Assembly (NCBI GenBank): GCA_963920705.1
Contig: OY987225.1
Coordinates: forward strand, 3,112,501-3,176,500
DNA length: 64,000 nucleotides
DNA from: Odiellus spinosus
Lineage: Eukaryota > Arthropoda > Arachnida > Opiliones > Phalangiidae
Reading direction: 5' to 3'
Of this stretch, positions 11,045-20,939 are shown piece by piece. A model generated the notes under the pieces. That model was not told the origin of the DNA and ran no database searches. It saw only the letters and a program-made list of their open reading frames with translations. Position 1 is the stretch's first letter, and every line of letters begins with the position of its first letter. The position numbers and the translations under genes were made by a program.

Positions 11045-12710
11045 TGTTTATGTTGCGGAAAAGGAGAGAACATCGTGATCACTTTTTCCCAGTGGCGGGA
11101 GATGGGAAAACGAATGCACTCCATCCCAGTCAAAGGTTATAGCCGAATAAAAAAGAGAAGGCACATTCGTTCCTCTGCGCCGAGTAGGCTTGAGGATGTG
11201 ATGCCTCAAATTACAGCTAGACAATACAGTTAGCAGTCTGCTCTCCACCGACCCCCTACGCGTTGAGCAGCAAGACAAATCAATCTCTGGGGCATTAAAC
11301 TCCGAACTACCAGTATATCCGCTAACTTTCAAGTCCTCTCAATCGTTGTCAATAGTCGCTTCAAAAAATCCAATGAAGCAGACGGGCTCCTGTAACAGCA
11401 AAGTACTATGAATAAAGCACCATTGAGTTTAAATTGGCATGCTAAATTGTTGGGGGAAGTAAGAGAACGATTGAGAGCTACGGCAAGTTCGTATCGACAG
11501 TAAACTACACAGCCGCCACATTTGGTTACATCACTATCTGATCGAAATGACACGTCATTACGATAAAGTTCGGCACCAATATCACCATTTAAACAGGTCT
11601 CAGTGATCGCAATCACATCAGGAACTAGTTCCCAAATTAAAGGGCGTAATTCCAAAAGTTTACTAATCAGGGATTCAGTATAGGCAACTAGAAAAGTCAA
11701 TGTGTTACAAGGCTCACCAGGAATAATAATATTATTTACATGGTTATTATTTACACAAAAATCGAAGCTGACGGGGCAAACACGTCAATGGTTCACATCA
11801 CCACCGGTATGGGAATCCGTACGACGGGATAGAGAACGACCGGCGTCCTGTCCCCGACGCTGCAAAGACTGCCGAACAGCGGCGCGCTCAGAGACCTTAA
11901 AGGCGAAAGTCGAGCCTTTAGGGTGACCTACTGGCAGTGAATTCGCTCTCAGACACTTAGCCGCTTCGTGACATTTTACCGACACAGTCCGGGAAAGAAA
12001 ATCGTACACGTCGGTCACGGCCTTGGGCGTATTTGCCCAACCACACAACCGTGAAAAACCGCGGCAGATGGGCGGGCAGGTGCAACACGTCCGTAAACAA
12101 TGCTTCCAAACCTGTGTGTCCGCCTCACGCATGTCTTGGGGTGAGGAGTCCTCCGACTCTGGGATATTAAAGGCCAAAACGTTTGATGCGCGATTCAGCC
12201 TATCAGCTTGTTCCTCGAAACGACCTGTCATTTCCTTGCTTAACTTCGGGATTTCTTGGATTTCCACCTCCAGTTGCTCTAATCTACCGACATGTTCCAG
12301 AAACTGTGACTCACACTTGGCCACTTGTGTCTCCAACCGCTACAGCAGGTCGGAGATCTTCTCCGATGATTCCTGGAATCGTAGGGGTTTATCCAAAATC
12401 TCTTTGGAGAGCGTCGCAGCAGATTTACCCGCAGGTGCCTTAACCATTTCTAGCACCGATAGGCGTGTTTTTATTTCCTGAAGTTCGAGCGATTCCTTCA
12501 AACGAAGCTCAAACCGAGGATTGCATTGCCTACAAAACCACTTAATCTGCCTGTTGTGTCGTATAAGCTGGAGCTTCCCAGAAGCCAGATCCGAACAGAC
12601 CGCATGCCACCAATGCGAACACTCCTCGCACTTTAAAACCGACGATTTTTCCAGGGAAGAATCACATTCACTGCATAATTTAGGGTAGGGTCGCCTAATT
12701 CTCAAATTGC
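11045..12710 (-). mobile_element. CR1-like LINE, 5' fragment (ORF1 and endonuclease only)
   Basis: On the minus strand the order is ORF1, then the start of ORF2. ORF1 begins at 12,705 with a PHD-like C4HC3 finger (CSECDSSLEK..CEECSHWWHAVC..WFCRQC), then a coiled-coil segment. It shifts frame near 12,340 and carries on to 11,785 with a NVLAFNIPESE-type motif. ORF2 is represented by the apurinic endonuclease domain only. It has DVIAITETCLNG, a GGCVVYCRYEL segment at 11,329-11,700, and HLPPLGKSDHDVLSF at its end in another frame (11,048-11,332). There is no reverse transcriptase. It is dead, with at least two frameshifts, and sits inside chitin synthase intron 2. Confidence 0.85.
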
Positions 12711-12839
12711 CATTTTCGCGTTCTCATCTATCCCCGACGAACACACTAACCCACGCGAGGCTATCGGCCTAAGAAATAGTCAGCTTTACAGCTACTCTAT
12801 TTAAAAACTAGCGTTGGGTGACTTTGGGATTACTGTCTC

Positions 12840-13250
12840 TGAAATGAACGGGAGTCGGGAGGGAGTGGAAATTTTAATATATTTAATTCTGGAGTTGGGT
12901 GGGATTGGGTTATGGCTGGATTTAGTTCAAAATGGAGTTGGTGGCATTAGAAGGGAGCTTTTGGGTCCCGAATTGATAGAGTTCCTTTAGAAATTAGAAT
13001 TTCGAGTTCAAAGGGGCTGGCTTTGCAGGGATTGGAAATTGTCAATTGGCTTTGGCAGAGAATTTGAATTGGGTGAAACTTATTAATTGGCTTTGGCAGG
13101 GAGTGGGAATCGACTTAAACTTATTAATTGGCTTTGGCAGGGATTACAATTTTTCTTTTAATATGGGAGTTGGGAGGATTTGTAAAGATTAACAATAGCG
13201 TTAGGGTGGCATTGACGTTTTTAAAACATTTACCCGTTGAAGTTGGCTGG
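12840..13250. repeat. G-rich degenerate tandem repeats next to the LINE 5' end
   Basis: Repeated words around GGCTTTGGCAGGGA occur (near 13,030, 13,088 and 13,127), two of them inside a roughly 39-bp direct duplication (CTTATTAATTGGCTTTGGCA). They directly precede the LINE on its 5' side, so they may be the tandem-repeat 5' UTR of that element. This is inference. Confidence 0.45.
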
Positions 13251-13638
13251 CATTGGCATTGAGTTTTCTCATTTTGCGGCCCCCTAGTTTTACGTTTCTC
13301 GGAACTTTGCACTCAGAAGGTGTGTTCATGCTATACCTTGGAGTCGTTTAAAACCATTTCAAAACGTTTTACTGCAGTCATGTAAACGGGAAACCATTTT
13401 TCTTTTATCGATTTCTCGAAAGTGCTTCGGGAACCATTTTCAAACCGATTCGCCTTCATTAACCTACAGATTTATCTACAATACATTGGTTTATGAAGAT
13501 GAACTGAAGGCGCTTAATTGATTCCCAGGGATTAAAATATCCGTTTTATTTTATTGATTTATATTTATTGGGAGGAAAGCGATACGATATAACTATACTT
13601 TCATCGAATTGGAGTTAATGTTTTGATTCATCTAAGAT

Positions 13639-13981
13639 CAGAAGCCGATGAAACCCTCCTTTGAAGTCTACTACTCTAATATTCCATATAGCGCGCCTCT
13701 CTGTATGGGTAAAATTCACGATTTTACGAGATCGGAGGGGTCCTATTTCATACCCCCCTGTCTACGGAAAATTGGAAATTCTCTCTCTCCACAAACGACG
13801 ACGTTTTTTTTTTTTGACGAACTCAGAGGCTGCTAGAGATATTCGCTCGACGAACTCCCGCTCCGAAAATATCTACCGTTAGGAGGCGTACGAATCGCGC
13901 TTTTTGACACTAACCCATACAGAGAGGGGTAGACAAGACCCGTTAGTAATAGACTTCAAAGGAGGGTTTCATCGGCTTCTG
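13639..13981. mobile_element. Non-autonomous DNA transposon with 7-bp TSD
   Basis: The element starts CAGAAGCCGATGAAACCCTC and ends with its exact inverted complement, with about 32 bp of perfect TIR. A further inner inverted pair (CTCTCTGTATGGGT/ACCCATACAGAGAG) is present. It is flanked by CTAAGAT at 13,632-13,638 and 13,982-13,988, a perfect target duplication. The CAG..CTG ends recall hAT elements, but the TSD is 7 bp rather than 8. Non-coding. Confidence 0.88.
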
Positions 13982-14100
13982 CTAAGATTCATAATTTATA
14001 TCCTATAGTGAGGAATTTAATGTCAAATCCACTTGAACAAGATTATAGGAATATGTAAAAAGTAGCATTCATTTTTAAAATTAAAAAAGTAGCATCTCAC

Positions 14101-14147
14101 ATTCAAATTCTGGAAAGTTTTTTTGATTCAATATTTCCAAATCAAGT
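14101..14147 (-). CDS. Chs: Chitin synthase 47-nt micro-exon (exon 2)
   Basis: Exons 1 and 3 cannot be joined directly because their phases disagree. This short stretch resolves it. An acceptor AAATCTAG is followed by A-CTT-GAT.. encoding KLDLEILNQKNFPEFE, then T and a GTGAGA donor. One base entering and one leaving fit both neighbours. The protein matches the family pattern R-L-D-E-D..Y-E-F-E just before HIFLDDAF, though most insect CHS proteins have a longer stretch here. The intron to exon 1 is only 58 bp. Confidence 0.8.
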
Positions 14148-14205
14148 CTAGATTTGATATGAAAAATGAGTAATTGTAAATGCATTGTTTTCATATGTTA
14201 CTCAC

Positions 14206-14439
14206 TTCATTAAAGACTTGAGCAATTCCATCATTTCATGGGCAGTTTCGTGCCACATGGTAGCGCATGCGTACACTTTAGTATATGGATGGATAACGGC
14301 TCCTCTTAAACGCTTTCTAAATAACCTAAAGATCAAAATAATAATGGCAAGGCTTACATAAATATATGGAAGAATAGGGACTAAAATAGTGGGATCCAAA
14401 TTGGGAGCATTTTCAAGGAAAATGCGATCTTTATTCGTA
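14206..14439 (-). CDS. Chs: Chitin synthase exon with YACATMWHET (exon 1 of those seen)
   Basis: It encodes DRIFLENAPNLDPTILV, a hydrophobic membrane span (PILPYIYVSLAIIILIF) and then KVYACATMWHETAHEMMELL, the hallmark start of the insect chitin synthase catalytic domain. The donor GTGAGT is at 14,205-14,204. The acceptor TTCAG at 14,441-14,440 is the best candidate, but the frame stays open a little further upstream, so the 5' boundary is less sure. The N-terminal half of the protein (several membrane spans in insect enzymes) is not recognisable in the window. Confidence 0.85.
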
Positions 14440-15378
14440 CTGAAGTAACGTTTGCCTTTTTGCCTAGTACACCTCTTTTAAAACAGCCAGGTGGAGACCA
14501 CTAGATACTAGAAAAAACGTTCGCTCAGTGAAACGCGCGTAGTACCCCGCGTATTACCCCATGCAGGTTTTTATTCCCTGCCATTTTCACCCAGCGAAAG
14601 TTCGCCCTATGCCGCTATAGCGCCCCAAGTAATGGCTAAATGATGTATTGTAACCTAAGCTCTAACCGGAAAGTCCTACTCAAGTGGCAAAATTGGTATA
14701 TTTGGATTTTTTTACTTTTGCAGCTTCTTAACATTCCTCAATCCCAAAGATTTAAAATAAAGGACCTTTCATATTAGCCAATTTTTATCTTCAACTAGAT
14801 TGGACAACTCGAACTGTCCCAACTAGTTATTTTGTGTGAACAAAAATTATACAAGATCAGAGGTATATAATAACCCCCTTCGGGGGGAAGTATGAAAGGT
14901 AGGCAAAATCGACGAACAACGAGTGCCCGGCGTAAATCGCGGCGGATCGACACACCGCTTTACTCCCAAAAAATAGTTACACCATTTTGAACCTCACTAA
15001 ATTTTCCCTACGCACACTTCCGGAACTATTTTTGGTGTCGTCTGCTATGGATGTTCAAACTTTAAACATAGGGCGGCAAAGTTAAAATTTGATAGTTTGA
15101 TTAAACAAGACGGTCCGCAGGGGCTCGGAATAGTAATTTCACGCGGTAATATGACTTACTAACTAACTATAATTTAAAACCAAAAACTAACTAAAAGTTA
15201 AATCAAAAACTATCTAAATGTAAACAAAAAACAAGATGGTCAAGCCCATAGAATAGCTAGACCCATGACATAGTAAAAGAGGCTGAAAAGAATTATGCTA
15301 TAGCAGGGGCTTGTTATGCATGCATAAACGCTCTTTGAACAATTTGAATGGCGTTTCTAGATCCCTTTAAACACGAAG
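14440..15378. other. Non-coding stretch upstream of the chitin synthase exons
   Basis: No gene recognised. It holds a CCCCC-TTCG-GGGGG hairpin at 14,874-14,887 and otherwise unremarkable DNA leading into the 14-bp minisatellite. Confidence 0.4.
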
Positions 15379-16818
15379 TTTTTCAAATCATGTTTTTCAA
15401 ATCATGTTTTTCAAATCATGTTTTTCAAATCATGTTTTTCAAATCATGTTTTTCAAATCATGTTTTTCAAATCATGTTTTTCAAATCATGTTTTCCAAAT
15501 CATGTTTTTCAAATCATGTTTTTCAAATCATGTTTTTCAAATCATGTTTTTCAAATCATGTTTTTCAAATCATGTTTTTCAAATCATGTTTTTCAAATCA
15601 TGTTTTTCAAATCATGTTTTTCAAATCATGTTTTTCAAATCATGTTTTTCAAATCATGTTTTTCAAATCATGTTTTTCAAATCATGTTTTTCAAATCATG
15701 TTTTTCAAATCATGTTTTTCAAATCATGTTTTTCAAATCATGTTTTTCAAATCATGTTTTTCAAATCATGTTTTTCAAATCATGTTTTTCAAATCATGTT
15801 TTTCAAATCATGTTTTTCAAATCATGTTTTTCAAATCATGTTTTTCAAATCATGTTTTTCAAATCATGTTTTTCAAATCATGTTTTTCAAATCATGTTTT
15901 TCAAATCATGTTTTTCAAATCATGTTTTTCAAATCATGTTTTTCAAATCATGTTTTTCAAATCATGTTTTTCAAATCATGTTTTTCAAATCATGTTTTTC
16001 AAATCATGTTTTTCAAATCATGTTTTTCAAATCATGTTTTTCAAATCATGTTTTTCAAATCATGTTTTTCAAATCATGTTTTTCAAATCATGTTTTTCAA
16101 ATCATGTTTTTCAAATCATGTTTTTCAAATCATGTTTTTCAAATCATGTTTTTCAAATCATGTTTTTCAAATCATGTTTTTCAAATCATGTTTTTCAAAT
16201 CATGTTTTTCAAATCATGTTTTTCAAATCATGTTTTTCAAATCATGTTTTTCAAATCATGTTTTTCAAATCATGTTTTTCAAATCATGTTTTTCAAATCA
16301 TGTTTTTCAAATCATGTTTTTCAAATCATGTTTTTCAAATCATGTTTTTCAAATCATGTTTTTCAAATCATGTTTTTCAAATCATGTTTTTCAAATCATG
16401 TTTTTCAAATCATGTTTTTCAAATCATGTTTTTCAAATCATGTTTTTCAAATCATGTTTTTCAAATCATGTTTTTCAAATCATGTTTTTCAAATCATGTT
16501 TTTCAAATCATGTTTTTCAAATCATGTTTTTCAAATCATGTTTTTCAAATCATGTTTTTCAAATCATGTTTTTCAAATCATGTTTTTCAAATCATGTTTT
16601 TCAAATCATGTTTTTCAAATCATGTTTTTCAAATCATGTTTTTCAAATCATGTTTTTCAAATCATGTTTTTCAAATCATGTTTTTCAAATCATGTTTTTC
16701 AAATCATGTTTTTCAAATCATGTTTTTCAAATCATGTTTTTCAAATCATGTTTTTCAAATCATGTTTTTCAAATCATGTTTTTCAAATCATGTTTTTCAA
16801 ATCATGTTTTTCAAATCA
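15379..16818. repeat. 14-bp minisatellite, about 103 copies
   Basis: The unit TTTTTCAAATCATG is repeated head-to-tail over 1,440 bp. I see a single base change (T to C near 15,495) in the whole array, so it is extremely homogeneous. Because three units make 42 bp with no stop, all three plus-strand frames are open and give artificial frames of about 500 codons (FFKSCFSNHVFQIM repeats). These are not genes. Confidence 0.99.
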
Positions 16819-17274
16819 AATATTTTATTTCTGACATACTCAAACCCAACACGCATAAGCTCCCTTATTATCTCGTTCGCGACGACTTGTTTGTTGTTTT
16901 TGAGTTTTCATTACTGACAGACTAGAACCGAAACCTTCATAAGCTACCTTTTATCTCGTTCTCGACGACCCTTTATTAACAACGACTTGTTTTCTGTATT
17001 GTATATCTATGAAGATATAAGGAGTTTTTCGCTAAAGTTTAACCAATTACCCGTGGTAACGAGGATGAGCGTCCAACTCTCGATCGCAAAGCTATGAAGC
17101 TTCGAGCGCGACGCGGTTTTTTCCGAAATTCGGGAGACCACTTGGTGGAAAATCGATATCTTAAAAAAAAATAGATATTTTAAATTTGTCTGGGACATCA
17201 CGTCGTGACGTCTGGTGGATAAGAAACGAATGTTTTTTCGATACGATGACGTTTTTCGTCATTTCTGGGACACC

Positions 17275-17341
17275 GACTTCAGACTTCAGACTTCAGACTT
17301 CAGACTTCAGACTTCAGACTTCTGACTTCTGACTTCAGACT
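17275..17341. repeat. 7-bp microsatellite-like array (GACTTCA)n
   Basis: About nine and a half copies of GACTTCA, two of them with the variant GACTTCT. Confidence 0.95.
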
Positions 17342-17361
17342 ACCAGCACGACTCAAAACAC

Positions 17362-17395
17362 TAGCTAGAACCTATACAAGTATAGGGTCTAGCTA
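17362..17395. repeat. Near-perfect 16-bp hairpin
   Basis: TAGCTAGAACCTATAC and GTATAGGGTCTAGCTA are inverted complements with one mismatch and a 2-nt loop. Function unknown. Possibly the core of an old foldback element. Confidence 0.7.
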
Positions 17396-17779
17396 AAAAA
17401 TGCACTAGCCCGGTAAGATTCACTAGACGAGAGGCCGTCAAATTTTACTCGGCGCTTAGTAATAGTCTCGGACGACTCCTGAAAATGTTGCTGTAATAGT
17501 GTGTTTCTTAGATTTTCTAACGTAAACCGTATGTCCGCTACGGCTCTTGGGTTCCAGAGACTCCCGACGCTATATTATCTCTGGCGAGTAGGGTGAATTA
17601 TCCTAAAGTAATAGCTACAGCGGACCGCGATGGAACGTGGTTATCTCTAACGAAATAGCATGAAACATCCCGTAAAAGTAACCTATCCAACCGCGGCAAC
17701 ACGGCAACACGTTTTTGTCCTTGATTCTGTGCCCGTTTTATAAATTTCACTGGAAACAAGTTTCCGCGTGAAATTAAAA

Positions 17780-18577
17780 ATGGATTCCGAATTTTTAAAG
17801 GAAATAATTTCAGAATTTAAGAAGCCTAGTTTTTTAAACCTGCTAGGTAATAGCAAACAGAGTGAATTTCACGCAAATTTTATCAAGGAGTCTGATGTGT
17901 GTCCAGATGAGGGTTTAGGTGTGTTGGGCCTAATAGGCAGAGTCTATAATATATTTTTAAATATTTATGAAAGAATTTCGGCCAATTCATCTACATGCAA
18001 AGGTAAAAAACTGAAAACAAATGTGGAAAAATGTACAAAAACAATAATTGAATGGCACCAATCAATAGCTAACGATTTCATTTGCCTATCATCCTTTTTC
18101 AATTTTTGTGGAACGTCACAAAAATGTGAATTAAATGAAAACGAGAAGCTCCAACTTCTCCAAGTTTACGGAAGAGTGTTTTATGAAAAAATAAAAGACG
18201 TAATACCAAAAATAATTCCAAAAATTGCCAAGAAAGAAATTATTTCTGATATTTCAAAACCTGATGATATGAAAAAGTATGAGAGATCTCTACTAACCAT
18301 TGGTGGTGGCTGTATTGGTGAAATTTGGAAAGTTTCAAAAAATAGGCTAATATACAAAAGACGGAACCTTTCAAAAGGCCAAAAATCTAGAGTTTTATAT
18401 TGGTGTACTATGAACTATCGAATGACGCAAAGCGAGAAAAAGGGTGTTAAATTCGCTGGAATAAGACGGAGGGATCGCGGTGGACTTTTTCTGCCCAAGA
18501 ATGTATTTCAACCATATTTAAAAAGTCTCAACTTGAAAATGTGGTTCAGATTTATGGCAGAAATATTGCGCAAGTAA
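17780..18577 (+). CDS. Uncharacterised protein, first segment
   Basis: The open frame begins at ATG 17,780 (MDSEFLKEIISEFKKPSFLN). It encodes about 265 residues of a lysine-rich, probably soluble protein with no signal peptide or membrane span. Regions of note are GLIGRVYNIFLNIYERI, a Cys-containing middle (TSQKCELNENEKLQLLQVYG), and LLTIGGGCIGEIWKVS. A basic C-terminal part carries KGVKFAGIRRRDRGGLFLP. I do not recognise the family. A TATA-like box lies about 40 bp upstream. A GTAATA donor-like site overlaps the stop, and a second coding segment follows at 18,663. The phases of that donor and the downstream acceptor do not match, so either another donor is used (for example AAT|GTATTT in the same frame) or the gene carries a frameshift. 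It could be a host gene or the protein of an unidentified element. Confidence 0.6.
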   Translation: MDSEFLKEIISEFKKPSFLNLLGNSKQSEFHANFIKESDVCPDEGLGVLGLIGRVYNIFLNIYERISANSSTCKGKKLKTNVEKCTKTIIEWHQSIANDFICLSSFFNFCGTSQKCELNENEKLQLLQVYGRVFYEKIKDVIPKIIPKIAKKEIISDISKPDDMKKYERSLLTIGGGCIGEIWKVSKNRLIYKRRNLSKGQKSRVLYWCTMNYRMTQSEKKGVKFAGIRRRDRGGLFLPKNVFQPYLKSLNLKMWFRFMAEILRK

Positions 18578-18662
18578 TAGTGGTTTCAATCAAATGTGTT
18601 CATTTATTCCACAGTTGGTAGGGTAGGATGTTTAAAATATTTCGTTACTATGTACTGTACAG

Positions 18663-19022
18663 GAAGCTGCAAAGCTTATTAATGACGACAGAGAACTTCC
18701 TAGTCTTTTTCTAAACGCCTGTGATACATTGTTCCCAAATCAAAAGCAAGAAGATAAACTTACATTCCACAAAGAATGGCAGAGGAAAATCTTACACGCA
18801 ACCACAAATGAAGTTATAACAGCGTGGGACGCGAAGAAATCTGAAAAAAATAATCAAACGCAAAAGGGCTGCGCGTCTTTAAGAGACACTTTATTCGTGC
18901 AATCAAATTTAAAAGATAAACAATTGATTGGAAAGGGATCAAAGTACGCGAAAAAAGAGAATATTGAGATGTCACCTGTGATTGAGATGGGAAGAGGAAA
19001 TCAAAACTACCTAAGCATTTAA
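18663..19022 (+). CDS. Uncharacterised protein, second segment
   Basis: After a TACTGTACAG acceptor the frame reads EAAKLINDDRELPSLFLNAC, DTLFPNQKQEDKLTFHKEWQ and RKILHATTNEVITAW, ending at 19,022 with a Gln/Lys-rich tail. Composition and position say it belongs to the same protein as 17,780-18,577. Length is 120 codons. The family is not recognised. The next feature, 110 bp downstream, is a foldback element. Confidence 0.55.
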   Translation, partial: EAAKLINDDRELPSLFLNACDTLFPNQKQEDKLTFHKEWQRKILHATTNEVITAWDAKKSEKNNQTQKGCASLRDTLFVQSNLKDKQLIGKGSKYAKKENIEMSPVIEMGRGNQNYLSI

Positions 19023-19131
19023 GCGATGATTACGTTACGTGATAAATTTTACAGTTCCTATTTAAAAGAGAAAGTATAACCGAAAAATGGATAGATCGGG
19101 TTTTTGATTTATATTCAGAATTAGTTTGCTA

Positions 19132-20122
19132 AAATATTAAAGGGAAACTTGGAGCTAAAAATGGTGCACCGTTTGAATTTATTTTCTGAATCACCGTGTC
19201 AAAAAATGTATTGGAGAAATTTGGAACAATTTTTAGACATGTTTTTGGTGCTTAAATAAATTTTTGAAGTTTGGTAAAATTTGAATTTTAGTATAAAATT
19301 GGACCAATCATATTAGTTCAGCCCTTAACCCAGCTTGTAATGTCCTAACATTAAAAGAATAGGCTGGTGTATGAAGCTTAAGGACGTAAAACGGCGGCCT
19401 ATTCTTTCAATGTTACGACACTACGAGCGCAGTTAAGAGCTCATCAGTTTTGATTGTTAAGGGGGTGCACCGAGCTGGGGAGCACACAACACCCCCTCCA
19501 ATCCGTGCGGCTGCATAATTTGTCCCTAAAGTGCCGCACGCGAAACCGTGCCCGGAACGGGTAACAAGGTCAAACAGCGGGAACCGAAGAACCCCAGACC
19601 AGTGCTCCCGCACACACGGGAGGAGGCTAAGGCAGCAGGAGGTGGAGAAACGGCTTGGCGACCAGAACCCACACAGCAGTGCCATACGGCCTCCGTAATG
19701 TAACCGTGACCCAACAAGACCGACTCAAAGGCAGAGGGAGCTGCCAGGGCCCAGGACGGGTCCCGCGAGTCGGCCGGGTGTGGGCGAGACGGCCGTGTTC
19801 CAATTCGCGGAACTAGGACGGATCCTAGAACTCGGGCCCCCTCACCACGACAAGGATGGAACACTACCCCCACCCTGCGCACGGACAGGTGGGGGGGAGG
19901 GGGCGCAGTTAAGAGCTGAAATAATATAATTGGTCCGAATTTATATTTAGTTATTATTTACTAAAATTCAAATTCTACCAAACTTTAGAAATTAATTTAA
20001 ACGCCAAAAATGTGTCTAAAAATTGTTTGAAAATTCTCGAATACGTTTTTTGGCACGGTGCTTCCGAAAAATAAGTTCAAACGCTGCACCATTTTTAGCT
20101 CAAAATTTCCCTTTAATATAAT
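19132..20122. mobile_element. Foldback (long-TIR) element, split by a later insertion
   Basis: The left arm (19,132 to about 19,375) and right arm (about 19,376-19,441 plus 19,918-20,122) are inverted complements at moderate divergence. Outer ends are AATATTAAAGGGAAA and TTTCCCTTTAATAT. Shared inner blocks include GCTAAAAATGGTGCA/TGCACCATTTTTAGC and AAGAATAGGC/GCCTATTCTT near the hairpin tip. Without the 461-bp insert the element would be a palindrome of about 0.5 kb. No coding sequence. Confidence 0.8.
19442..19902 (-). mobile_element. GC-rich insertion with 15-bp target-site duplication
   Basis: A strikingly GC-rich 461-bp block lies inside the AT-rich foldback element. It is flanked on both sides by GCGCAGTTAAGAGCT (19,427-19,441 and 19,903-19,917). 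A long perfect TSD and no TIRs fit target-primed insertion of a 5'-truncated non-LTR retroelement, read on the minus strand. That strand would be a 3' UTR, as no protein domain is recognisable. Orientation and family are inference. Confidence 0.65.
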
Positions 20123-20238
20123 CAAGAGTATATAAAAACACCTTTTAGGGTTATTATATATTCATAATTACATTAATATTTAAATGCCCATATTTATCTG
20201 AAAGCCGGTACACGAATGAATGTTGAAGCCTTCTCAAA

Positions 20239-20720
20239 AACCCCCACGCTACAAGTGTTAGGGCTCACCAAGTTCAATTCAGCTTAAACGTCTGGTGCGG
20301 AACTGTTGGTGACCATTTATTTAGACCATTCTTTTTGCAGCCAAGGCTTAATGGTGAGGCATATCTCCCGTTTCTTCAAGACAATCTGTTCGAGCTTTTT
20401 GAAGACGTACCATTGGCCTTGAGACGAGACATGTCGGTGCACCACCTCATTTTTCTCTCCTAGTTAGGGCCTTCCTTGATGAAACATTGCCTTTGAGGTG
20501 GATTGGTCGTGGCGGAACGGTTGCGTGGCCAGTTAGATCTCCGGACCTAAACCCTTGTGATTTCTTTCTTGGGGGCCAGCTTAAGGACTTTGTTTATGTT
20601 AGTGAAGTGCGTGACGTGGAAGATCTACGTCAAAGAATTATTGATGCCTGCGAAACCATACGCAACACACCAGGGATCTTCGAACGAGTTAAACAATCAT
20701 TTATTAGACGGGCTCACAGT
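20239..20720 (+). pseudogene. Tc1/mariner-type (DDE_3) transposase fragment
   Basis: The first frame (20,239-20,460) reads NPHATSVRAHQVQFSLNVWC, then GTVGDHLFRPFFLQPRLNGE and YLPFLQDNLFELFEDVPLAL. A second frame from 20,487 reads LRWIGRGGTVAWPVRSPDLN, PCDFFLGGQLKDFVYVSEVR and IFERVKQSFIRRAHSGG. This is the C-terminal two thirds of the transposase common in insects, with the RWIGRGG and SPDLxPxDFFLWG landmarks. The usual HDGAPAHF motif is reduced to VHHLIFLS. An in-frame stop at 20,461 and one frameshift make it a pseudogene. The N-terminus and TIRs are not seen. Confidence 0.88.
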
Positions 20721-20939
20721 GGCGGCGGAACGGGTGGGGACAGGGGGACATTGTCCCCCCTCAATTAAACCAGGTGGGGACAACCAATATACGTGTCCCT
20801 CCCCAAATTGTTCAGTCAATACTCTGATTAATCTCAGAATATAATTGAATTCAATGAATTATAAGAAAAATCAGTCTAATCTCAACCTGTTTGGAGTTTT
20901 TAAGAAAATAATATAATATAATAACAAAAATTATAAAGA
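20721..20939. other. Short spacer with GC-rich palindrome
   Basis: It contains GGGGGACA-T-TGTCCCCC near 20,744-20,760, then AT-rich DNA leading to the 20-bp array. Confidence 0.4.

Larger units (their letters stand above)
16819..17779. other. Non-coding stretch with short tandem and inverted repeats
   Basis: It contains an imperfect duplication of about 86-bp period (CATAAGCTCCC..TCTCGTTCGCGACGAC at 16,852 and a second copy at 16,938). A 7-bp array lies at 17,275-17,341 and a 16-bp hairpin at 17,362-17,395. A TATA-like TTTATAAAT at 17,737-17,745 lies about 40 bp before the start codon of the next coding region. Confidence 0.5.

Noticed and set aside
10742-11133. Frames of about 100 codons on both strands
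   Set aside because: They span the TIR element and the LINE edge and share no domain. Antisense shadows of non-coding DNA.
12023-12481. 152-codon plus-strand frame
   Set aside because: Antisense shadow of the LINE ORF1 on the minus strand.
15348-16925. Open frames of about 500 codons in all three plus-strand frames
   Set aside because: They are produced by the 14-bp tandem repeat, whose three-unit period contains no stop. There is no unique protein sequence.
19413-19882. Two minus-strand frames of 90 and 118 codons in the GC-rich insert
   Set aside because: Open by chance in GC-rich DNA. Residue content is low-complexity Ser/Arg/Pro/Gly without a domain, and the block looks like a retroelement 3' UTR.
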